From assembly GCA_003542655.1 (NCBI GenBank), contig DPKF01000157.1, positions 1-13,966 on the forward strand: DNA of 13,966 nucleotides, given 5' to 3'. Source of the stretch: Holosporales bacterium. GTDB taxonomy: Bacteria > Pseudomonadota > Alphaproteobacteria > Paracaedibacterales > UBA11393. The position numbers and the translations under genes were made by a program. The notes beneath the pieces were generated by a model. The model was given only the letters and a program-made list of their open reading frames with translations, ran no database searches and was not told where the DNA came from. This document shows positions 6,826 through 13,313 of this stretch, piece by piece (positions within the stretch are counted from its first letter, which is position 1; each line of letters starts with the position of its first letter).

Positions 6826-6859
6826 TGTGTACGCTGATTGGTAAGGAAGAGAAGTTTTA

Positions 6860-7945
6860 ATGAAACCTGCCGAAGAAATTGAAATTAAAGATTATACATG
6901 TGAAGCTCACACACCTGCGATTGCAGCAATTGATCTTGGAACAAATTCTTGCCGTATATTAATAGCACGTGTTAATATTGCCGCTCTCCAGATGATGTAT
7001 TTTAGGTCCAGACCGCGACAAGAAAGCTGGCGGATTATTGATTCTATGGCAAAAATTGTGCGTTTGGGTGAAGGTATTCATGATTGCGATGAACTGTCAA
7101 TTAATGCGATTGATCGCGCCTTAGAGGCTTTAGAAGTTTGTAAGCAAAAAATTGACCTTCATAATGTGCGTTATGTGCGCGCTGTTGCGACAGAAGCGTG
7201 TAGACGGGCAACAAATACTCAAATTTTAATTGATAGGGCTAGGAAGGAACTCAATTTAGACATCAATATTATTTCGCCATCAGAAGAAGCCCGCCTTGCT
7301 ATTACGGGATGTGCTGCTGTTTTAAATCCTAAAATACCCTATGCGCTTGTTTTTGATATCGGTGGTGGCAGTACAGAAATAGCTTGGATTTCAGTTGGTG
7401 GGCGAAGTCAACCAAGGCGCCCGGGTTATCCGGTTCCTTTTAGTGTGATAGCATCTATTTCTCTGCCTTGTGGTGTTGTGACATCTAGTGAGCAATACGG
7501 CGATAAGTCTTTTACAATAGAAGCGTGCAATGAAATTTGTGATGCTGTTAAAGAAGGACTTAATGGTTTTTTTGAATGCAATGACATCGATTACTATATT
7601 CAAAAGGGGCTTGTTCAGTTGCTTGGCTCCTCTGGTACGGTTACAACCGTTGCTGCCATGGCGCTTGATTTGCAGCGTTATGAGAGAACGGCGGTTGATG
7701 GGGCTTCATTTTTAGTAAGTGATTTAGACCAAGTGACGCAGAAAATTTTGAATATGACTGATGCGCAACGTTTTGAGCACCCTTGTATTGGTGGTGGTCG
7801 AACTGAACTTGTTGTGATTGGATCTGCAATTTTGCGCGGTATTTATGACCGTACGAAACTTGACACTATGCGCGTTGCTGATCGCGGTGTACGAGAAGGT
7901 ATTTTAGTTGATCTGATGAGCGAAGTATTGCGGTCAAATGTCTGA
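6860..7945 (+). CDS. Ppx/GppA-family exopolyphosphatase / pppGpp phosphohydrolase
   Basis: Acetate kinase-Hsp70-actin fold phosphohydrolase that removes terminal phosphate from polyphosphate and/or converts pppGpp to ppGpp. The 361 residues contain the first phosphate loop AIDLGTNSCR (23-32), VRAVATEACRRA (105-116), the SPSEEA segment with the likely catalytic Glu (E141/E142), the second phosphate loop FDIGGGSTE (164-172) and GSSGTVTTVAAM. IGGGRTELVVIGSAIL lies in the C-terminal part. The protein ends after the two ASKHA domains and lacks the HD-like and C-terminal domains of the ~500-residue E. coli enzymes, so it is the short form. Ppx and GppA activity cannot be told apart. Its last 8 bases overlap the dnaG start, tying it to the replication/transcription operon. 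Confidence 0.93.
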   Translation: MKPAEEIEIKDYTCEAHTPAIAAIDLGTNSCRILIARVNIAALQMMYFRSRPRQESWRIIDSMAKIVRLGEGIHDCDELSINAIDRALEALEVCKQKIDLHNVRYVRAVATEACRRATNTQILIDRARKELNLDINIISPSEEARLAITGCAAVLNPKIPYALVFDIGGGSTEIAWISVGGRSQPRRPGYPVPFSVIASISLPCGVVTSSEQYGDKSFTIEACNEICDAVKEGLNGFFECNDIDYYIQKGLVQLLGSSGTVTTVAAMALDLQRYERTAVDGASFLVSDLDQVTQKILNMTDAQRFEHPCIGGGRTELVVIGSAILRGIYDRTKLDTMRVADRGVREGILVDLMSEVLRSNV

Positions 7946-9731
7946 TTTTTCACATTTTTTAGAACAACTTGCAACACGTGTTAATATATCTGATATTATT
8001 AAGGACGATGTTAAATTAACCCGTAAAGGCCCAAATCAATACATAGGACTCTGTCCATTTCATAAAGAAAAAAGTGCCTCTTTTAATGTGAGTGATGACA
8101 AAAATCTCTATCATTGTTTTGGTTGTGGTGCTAGCGGTAACATGTATGGTTACCTTGAAAAAAAGAGAGGTTTGACATTTATAGAGGCGGTTCACTGTAT
8201 AGCCTCTCAAGTGGGTATGCAGGTTCCCGAGAGGGATGTCTATAAAAAAACAATCGAACAAAAAGCTGATGCAGATCGTTCGTATGAAATTTTAGAGAAT
8301 GCTTGTCAATGGATGCAAGACAATTTGAAAAAATCTATAGGTGAAAATGCGCGTCTTTATTTAGAAAAACGCACTATTAATTTAGATATGCAAAAACAAT
8401 TTCGCATTGGTTATGTGCCAGAGGGCTATCAACATTTAATCGATTTTTTTAAATCTAAATATACAATGGAAGAGTTAATAAAAGTAGGTTTAGTATCAAA
8501 AAGTGAGGATCATAAAAAGCCGATAGATCGTTTTCGGGGGCGTTTAATGTTTCCTATATTTGATCGTCAAAATAGGGTGATTGCGTTTGGTGGACGTTCT
8601 TTAGGGGATGCGATGCCCAAGTATATCAACTCTTCAGATACACCGACTTTTTCAAAAAGCCATATTTTGTATGGACATAATTTTGCATCTAAAAATCTTG
8701 AAAATGACTCTGGTTATATTGTTGTTGAGGGATATTTAGATGTTATCAGTTTGCACCAACATGGTTTTAAAACAGCCGTTGCACCACTTGGAACCGCTTT
8801 AACTGATTTTCATTGCAAAATGCTGTGGCGACATCGTGTGCCACCTTTATTATGTTTTGATGGCGATGCTGCTGGTTATCAAGCTGCAGTACGTTCTGCT
8901 AAAAAATCGTTAGTTCATGTGTCGCCAGATCATCGATTAAATTTTATATTTTTACCAAAAGGTGAAGATCCCGATAGTGTCGTTCAAAGAGATTCTGAAC
9001 ATTTTGGCGAACTTTTAAAGAATTTTAAGCCGTTAAGCGATGTTATTTGGCATGCCTTGATAGAAGAAATACCCATTAAAACGCCAGAAGATCAGGCGGC
9101 ACTTAGAAAAGAAATCTCTATATTGCTATCTCAAATTCAAAATGAAGATACAAAATTATCTTATCATGAGTATTTTCAAAATAAACTATTTACATATTTT
9201 AGAAGTCTAGGGCAATCATTTTTTAAGAAAAATTCGTATCAAAAAAGTGGTTCAGACCATAAAATGTTACCGCCTATGGCCAATAAAAATAAAAGTGACG
9301 TATTTCAAAAAATTTTACTGGCAACTTTGGTGTATCATCCCCATTTAATAAATCAGGTAACGGATGAAATGCTTTATATTAATTTTAGTGATGCTTTATC
9401 TGATGTAAGCGAGTGGCTTCTTGCCTACGAAGGGGAAAAAACAAAATATGCATTGTTAGATGCTGCGTATCATGATGGGTTAAAACAAAGATTTTTGCAG
9501 ATAATCAGTGATGATATTTTGCAAAAAGCGCCTTTTATTAAACAAAAAGATTTTGAAAATGTTCTTTTAGGTTGGAAAGAGGTTTACAACCAGTTAGAAT
9601 ATCTACTTAAATTAGATGAGGAAGTCAAACAAGCTGGTCAACTGTTAAAAAATGAGATGACTGAACAAAACTGGATAAAAATTAAAGAATTACAAACCAT
9701 TAAACTGAGGAGTAGAGAAGGAAATGAATAA
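7938..9731 (+). CDS. dnaG: DNA primase
   Basis: Primase that makes RNA primers for the replication fork in contact with DnaB helicase. The 597 residues start with the CHC2 zinc-binding domain: C39, H42, C60, C63 in CPFHKEK and HCFGCG. The usual KTPSF after CPFH reads KSASF here. The RNA-polymerase domain contains RFRGRLMFPIFD (198-209) and FGGR (217-220), with PKYINSSDTP after it. The TOPRIM metal-binding residues are E264 (VVEGYLD) and D308/D310 (CFDGDAAG). The C-terminal ~170 residues form a poorly conserved helical helicase-binding domain. It overlaps ppx by 8 bases at the 5' end and rpoD by 8 bases at the 3' end. There is no clear Shine-Dalgarno of its own, which suggests translation coupled to ppx. 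Confidence 0.97.
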   Translation: MSDFSHFLEQLATRVNISDIIKDDVKLTRKGPNQYIGLCPFHKEKSASFNVSDDKNLYHCFGCGASGNMYGYLEKKRGLTFIEAVHCIASQVGMQVPERDVYKKTIEQKADADRSYEILENACQWMQDNLKKSIGENARLYLEKRTINLDMQKQFRIGYVPEGYQHLIDFFKSKYTMEELIKVGLVSKSEDHKKPIDRFRGRLMFPIFDRQNRVIAFGGRSLGDAMPKYINSSDTPTFSKSHILYGHNFASKNLENDSGYIVVEGYLDVISLHQHGFKTAVAPLGTALTDFHCKMLWRHRVPPLLCFDGDAAGYQAAVRSAKKSLVHVSPDHRLNFIFLPKGEDPDSVVQRDSEHFGELLKNFKPLSDVIWHALIEEIPIKTPEDQAALRKEISILLSQIQNEDTKLSYHEYFQNKLFTYFRSLGQSFFKKNSYQKSGSDHKMLPPMANKNKSDVFQKILLATLVYHPHLINQVTDEMLYINFSDALSDVSEWLLAYEGEKTKYALLDAAYHDGLKQRFLQIISDDILQKAPFIKQKDFENVLLGWKEVYNQLEYLLKLDEEVKQAGQLLKNEMTEQNWIKIKELQTIKLRSREGNE

Positions 9732-11631
9732 AATAGTGAAAAAAGAATTAAAAATGACAGCAACAGCGGGTCTGTCAGATATTCCTTTAATTGAGTTAAG
9801 TAAATCAAATTCAGCACTTCGTAAGTTAATCAGTATGGGTAAAGAGCGTGGATATATTTCCTATGACGAACTCAATGAAGCGCTTCCTCAAACTGAAATG
9901 ACATCAGAACAAATTGATGAGACGATGACAATGATTTCAGATATAGGGATCAGTATTGTTGATTCTGATGAATTGGAAGAACAACCTTTAACCGGCGAAT
10001 TTAATCATTCTTTAGGGGCTTTTAATTTTGATGATTCATCTGCGCAAGAAGAATCTGAAGAAAGTGCCGGTAGAACAGATGATCCTGTTCGTATGTACTT
10101 GCGTGAAATGGGTAATGTTGAGCTATTGTCACGTGAGGGTGAAATTGAAATTGCAAAACGCATTGAATCTGGAAAAGAGCAAGTGTTTAGTGGTTTATGT
10201 GAAAGTCCTTTGACGGCTGAGTTTTTTCTAAAATGGAAAAATAATATTGAAGCTGGAGAAATGATCATTCGCGAATTGATTGGCCTTGATTCAAGTGATA
10301 ATTTTGATGACGATCACGATTCAGACTCGGATTCAGACTCAGATTCTGATGACGATTCTATCGGCGCAGATGACGTTCGCACACAAGTGCCGGTTGTTGA
10401 TGAAACACAGTTATCTAAAGTAACGTTATTTATCAATATTCATTTTGAGTTATATAGGCAGTTAGATTATTTACGCTCAGAAGCAGTTCAAGAAGGAAAA
10501 AACTACTCAGAAAGTGCTGAATATCAAGATTGTTTACAGAAACTTTTAGCTAATATTGTGGAAATGCGGTTAAATCCTTTAAGATTGTTAGAGTTGTTTC
10601 ATGCCCATCAGAATTTAAATAAGAGGGTTACAGAACTTGAGAAAAATCTTTTGTTAAGTGCTGAAAAATCTGGCATTAAACGCACTAAAATTTTACCATT
10701 TATTCAAGATCGTGTGATTGATCAAAATTGGCTTGAAGATGTTAATAAACAAAAAGGGGCAAAATGGGACGTATTTTTATCTTCACATCAACATGTGTTA
10801 ACGGATTTGCTGTCTGCTGTGCAAAATCTGGAGCAGGAGGTTGGGTTACCACTTTTGACATTTAGAAAAATTGTGACTCAAATTCAAAAAGGTGAACGCC
10901 AAGCATCACGCGCAAAAAAAGAAATGATTGAGGCAAACTTGCGATTGGTTATTTCAATTGCTAAAAAATATACCAACCGTGGGCTGCAGTTTTTAGATCT
11001 GATTCAAGAAGGTAACATTGGTTTGATGAAGGCTGTTGATAAGTTTGAATACAAACGTGGTTATAAATTTTCAACTTATGCCACTTGGTGGATCCGCCAG
11101 GCTATTACGCGCTCTATTGCTGACCAAGCAAGAACAATTCGCATTCCTGTGCATATGATTGAAACCATTAACAAGCTTGTGCGCACGTCACGACAAATGA
11201 TGAATGAAATGGGGCGGGAGCCAACACCGGAAGAAATTTCTGAAAAACTGATGATGCCTTTGGATAAAGTCCGTAAGGTGATGAAAATTGCAAAAGAACC
11301 TATCAGTTTGGAAACGCCAATTGGTGATGAAGAAGATAGTCACTTGGGCGATTTTATTAAAGATGAAAATGCTGTCCTTCCCATCGATTCGGCCATTAAT
11401 GCAAACTTAAAAGAAACAACAACACGTATTTTGGCAAGCTTAACGCCCCGTGAAGAACGTGTGTTACGTATGCGCTTTGGCATTGGTATGAATACTGATC
11501 ATACATTAGAAGAAGTTGGTCAACAGTTTGCGGTCACACGTGAACGTATTCGTCAGATTGAAGCCAAAGCTTTGCGCAAATTAAAGCACCCGATTCGTTC
11601 ACGCAAATTACGTAGTTTCTTAGATACCTAG
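9724..11631 (+). CDS. rpoD: Primary sigma factor RpoD (sigma-70)
   Basis: Housekeeping sigma factor that directs RNA polymerase to -35/-10 promoters. All regions are visible in the 635 residues: region 1.1 (about 20-85), region 1.2 (DDPVRMYLREMGNVELLSRE, 119-138), a large non-conserved region with an acidic Asp-Ser tract (192-212), region 2 from A404 with the -10-melting helix around FSTYATWWIRQAITRSIADQ, region 3 and region 4 from L573. The 4.2 helix-turn-helix ends in VTRERIRQIEAKALRKL. The start overlaps the dnaG stop by 8 bases. The purine-rich AGAAGGA just upstream is very close to the ATG, while GAGGAG at 9707-9712 sits 11 bases away. The ATG at 9754 is an alternative start ten codons later. 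The dnaG-rpoD order is the classical macromolecular-synthesis operon; rpsU is absent here, as is usual for alphaproteobacteria. Confidence 0.98.
   Translation: MNKIVKKELKMTATAGLSDIPLIELSKSNSALRKLISMGKERGYISYDELNEALPQTEMTSEQIDETMTMISDIGISIVDSDELEEQPLTGEFNHSLGAFNFDDSSAQEESEESAGRTDDPVRMYLREMGNVELLSREGEIEIAKRIESGKEQVFSGLCESPLTAEFFLKWKNNIEAGEMIIRELIGLDSSDNFDDDHDSDSDSDSDSDDDSIGADDVRTQVPVVDETQLSKVTLFINIHFELYRQLDYLRSEAVQEGKNYSESAEYQDCLQKLLANIVEMRLNPLRLLELFHAHQNLNKRVTELEKNLLLSAEKSGIKRTKILPFIQDRVIDQNWLEDVNKQKGAKWDVFLSSHQHVLTDLLSAVQNLEQEVGLPLLTFRKIVTQIQKGERQASRAKKEMIEANLRLVISIAKKYTNRGLQFLDLIQEGNIGLMKAVDKFEYKRGYKFSTYATWWIRQAITRSIADQARTIRIPVHMIETINKLVRTSRQMMNEMGREPTPEEISEKLMMPLDKVRKVMKIAKEPISLETPIGDEEDSHLGDFIKDENAVLPIDSAINANLKETTTRILASLTPREERVLRMRFGIGMNTDHTLEEVGQQFAVTRERIRQIEAKALRKLKHPIRSRKLRSFLDT
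10318..10347 (+). repeat. Asp-Ser codon repeat in rpoD
   Basis: Two near-identical 12-base units (GATTCAGACTCG at 10318-10329, GATTCAGACTCA at 10330-10341) and a partial third (GATTCT) encode alternating Asp-Ser. They lie in the non-conserved region of the sigma factor, within an acidic stretch covering residues about 192-212. The repeat preserves frame and could change length by slippage without breaking the protein. Confidence 0.85.
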
Positions 11632-11633
11632 AA

Positions 11634-12125
11634 ATGAAGTTTAATACATCATATTCTTCGCTAAATTATAACGATCGGCCCTGTGATGTAACGCATATTG
11701 TTTTGCATTATACTGATCTGCCCTCTGCGGCAGACAGTATTGCCATTTTATGTGATGGCGAACGTAAAGTGAGTGCACATTACTTGATCGATTATGATGG
11801 CTCTATTTATAATTTAGTTCCTGATGAAAAAAGGGCATGGCATGCAGGTGTTAGCACATGGCAGGGTATAGATAATGTGAATGATTATTCTATTGGTATT
11901 GAAATTCAAAACAAAGGGCATAGTATAACACCGGCTGAACCTTATACCCCCCTACAAATGCAAGCACTTGTAGAATTATTGACCTATTTAACAAGGTTAT
12001 ATAATATTAAACCCTATAATATAATTGGCCATAGCGATGTTGCACCTGGTCGCAAAATAGATCCAGGTGAGCATTTTGATTGGTTGTGGTTAAAAGAAAA
12101 AGGATTTGGAAAATGCCTGATATAA
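11634..12125 (+). CDS. N-acetylmuramoyl-L-alanine amidase, AmpD/AmiD (amidase_2) type
   Basis: Zinc amidase that cuts the bond between MurNAc (or anhydro-MurNAc) and the stem peptide of peptidoglycan or its fragments. The 163 residues hold the three zinc ligands H25 (VLHYT), H133 (IIGHSDVAPG) and D143 (RKIDPG). They also hold the catalytic E90 (IGIEIQN) and K141, matching H34/H154/D164 and E116/K162 of AmpD by spacing. No signal peptide is visible, which suggests a cytoplasmic recycling enzyme. The protein is short, ending soon after the HFDW that follows the last ligand, and it lacks any C-terminal wall-binding domain. It begins 2 bases after the rpoD stop and overlaps the next gene by 13 bases. 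This implies the cell makes or processes murein. AmpD and AmiD cannot be separated firmly. Confidence 0.92.
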   Translation: MKFNTSYSSLNYNDRPCDVTHIVLHYTDLPSAADSIAILCDGERKVSAHYLIDYDGSIYNLVPDEKRAWHAGVSTWQGIDNVNDYSIGIEIQNKGHSITPAEPYTPLQMQALVELLTYLTRLYNIKPYNIIGHSDVAPGRKIDPGEHFDWLWLKEKGFGKCLI

Positions 12126-12751
12126 ACACGTTACGAAGTGGGATAGAATCTTTTGCAAAAAGAAACTGTTATGACGGTTCTGCCTATAATACAACAGTTA
12201 CAAAAGGGCAAAAACCTAAAATAATGATTGTGTCTTGTAGCGATTCTATGGTTGATCCAGCTGTTTTAATGAATGCAGGCCCGGGAGAGCTTTTTATACA
12301 CAGAAATATTGCTGGTTTAGTGCCGCCCTATCAACCAGAAGAACGGGATAAACACCATGGAACCAGTGCTGTTATAGAATATGGCGTGACGGCATTAAAG
12401 GTTGATCACTTAATTGTTTTAGGGCACGGCAACTGTGGTGGCATAAAAAGCATGATACAAGATCATATTCATGTAGGCCATGACAGTTTTGTTGCCGCGT
12501 GGATGCGCATTGCAGAACCTGCGCTTGATGCTTTAAAAAAAGAAACAACCGAAACAGTATCGCTTGAAAAACAACAACATATTTGTGAAAAAGAAGCCAT
12601 TATATTATCTTTAAATAATTTAATGACTTTTCCTTGGATTAAAGAAAGGGTACGCGCTGGTTCTTTACAACTGCATGGGTGGCATTTTGATCGCGGTATT
12701 TTTAGTACGTATAATGGTGAAGTAAAACAATTTGAACAAAATTATTGCTAA
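12113..12751 (+). CDS. Beta-class carbonic anhydrase, with Arg-to-Met change in the active-site dyad
   Basis: Beta-carbonic anhydrases interconvert CO2 and bicarbonate with a zinc held by Cys-His-Cys and an Asp-Arg dyad that gates the fourth ligand. The 212 residues from the ATG at 12113 contain zinc ligands C42 (SCSDS), H105 and C108 (LGHGNCGG). They also contain D44, RNIAGLVPPY after the first motif and GTSAVIEYGV before the second. The consensus C-x-D-x-R reads C-S-D-S-M here (codon ATG for residue 46), so the dyad Arg is missing. I chose 12113 because AAAAGGA sits about 8 bases upstream and the protein then begins like other alphaproteobacterial homologues; the longer frame from 12080 would add 11 unlikely basic residues inside the amidase gene. 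It overlaps the amidase by 13 bases and is the last gene of the operon. Confidence 0.92.
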   Translation: MPDINTLRSGIESFAKRNCYDGSAYNTTVTKGQKPKIMIVSCSDSMVDPAVLMNAGPGELFIHRNIAGLVPPYQPEERDKHHGTSAVIEYGVTALKVDHLIVLGHGNCGGIKSMIQDHIHVGHDSFVAAWMRIAEPALDALKKETTETVSLEKQQHICEKEAIILSLNNLMTFPWIKERVRAGSLQLHGWHFDRGIFSTYNGEVKQFEQNYC

Positions 12752-12774
12752 TATTGCTGCAGTTAAGGTATAAT
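12745..12774 (+). promoter_or_regulatory. Promoter of the small secreted protein gene
   Basis: A perfect -10 box TATAAT (12769-12774) is preceded, 18 bases upstream, by TTGCTA (12745-12750), a 4/6 match to the -35 consensus that overlaps the carbonic anhydrase stop codon. Transcription would start near 12781, giving a short leader with Shine-Dalgarno AAAAGGA (12791-12797), 6 bases before the ATG. Confidence 0.7.
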
Positions 12775-12803
12775 GGGCTTTATTTTAATAAAAAGGATTA
12801 ACA

Positions 12804-13202
12804 ATGAAGAAAATACTTTTAACAACACTATTAATGTCAACAGCTGCCTTTGCATCAAACAAAGGTTTTGCAGCTTTTAAAGCTGGATTTTTAAAGGGCG
12901 CTTCTGCTGAGCCAAGTGCGCAAGCAGTTCCAACGCCAATGCCAGTTGCAAGCGTCGCATCTCCAGCTCCAGCTCCTGCGACTGAAATAGCTGGTAATTG
13001 GACTGAGGTTTTTCAAACAAGGGTTGGGCCCGTTACGCATACGCCGACGTTTGTTAAGTTGGGGTTTATGCAAGCTGGAACTGGTGTTCAATTTGATTGT
13101 GCATCATTTAATGATGTGCCTTTAACAGCACCCCTTAATCTGCTGACGAATTCCACGCGTGCAGCATTTGTAGCAGCAATGCAAGCTTCAGGCATTTTGT
13201 AA
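12804..13202 (+). CDS. Small secreted protein of unknown function
   Basis: I do not recognise a family. The 132 residues begin with a good Sec signal peptide (basic MKK, hydrophobic ILLTTLLMSTAAFA, likely cleavage after AFA near residue 17). A short FAAFKAGFLKG stretch and a Pro/Ala/Ser/Val-rich low-complexity linker (about 33-60) follow. The C-terminal ~70 residues form a small possibly folded part with one Cys (FDCASF) and two Trp/aromatic positions near NWTEVFQTR. There is no lipobox and no second membrane segment, so a periplasmic or exported protein is likely. It is transcribed as a single-gene unit, with its own promoter, Shine-Dalgarno and terminator, downstream of an unrelated operon. 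The clean codon pattern and complete expression signals argue that it is a real gene. Confidence 0.8.
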   Translation: MKKILLTTLLMSTAAFASNKGFAAFKAGFLKGASAEPSAQAVPTPMPVASVASPAPAPATEIAGNWTEVFQTRVGPVTHTPTFVKLGFMQAGTGVQFDCASFNDVPLTAPLNLLTNSTRAAFVAAMQASGIL

Positions 13203-13220
13203 TCAGTGATCTTAATAGAA

Positions 13221-13248
13221 TAGGGGGGGGATTTAGTCCCCCTTTTTT
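13221..13248 (+). terminator. Rho-independent terminator
   Basis: The 6-bp stem GGGGGA/TCCCCC (13226-13231 with 13237-13242) with a 5-base loop TTTAG is followed at once by six T (13243-13248). Three more G upstream (13223-13225) can pair as wobbles with the first Us. It lies 18 bases after the stop of the secreted-protein gene and should also stop read-through from the rpoD operon before prmA. Confidence 0.92.
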
Positions 13249-13313
13249 ATTTCTGTACAAAAGCAATACTTGCCCTATATAGTGTGACTAAGGTTTATAA
13301 TCATAAAACATCA
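13249..13313 (+). promoter_or_regulatory. Promoter region of prmA
   Basis: Two candidate promoters fit. One is TGTACA (13254-13259), 18 bases, TATAGT (13278-13283), giving a leader of about 24 bases. The other is a perfect TATAAT at 13296-13301 with only TTGCCC 20 bases upstream, which would start transcription about 6 bases before the ATG. No Shine-Dalgarno is visible before the ATG at 13314. Confidence 0.5.

Noticed and set aside
10318..10347. Asp-Ser repeats as the start of a CRISPR-like or intergenic repeat array
   Set aside because: They are in frame within rpoD with no spacers; a codon repeat is the full explanation.
12080..12112. Earlier ATG for the carbonic anhydrase, adding 11 residues
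   Set aside because: The added residues (MVVVKRKRIWK) lie in the amidase gene and have no Shine-Dalgarno, whereas the ATG at 12113 has AAAAGGA at good distance.
13223..13230. G8 as a phase-variation switch for a coding gene
   Set aside because: It lies after the stop codon of the secreted protein and inside a terminator, so it cannot shift a reading frame.
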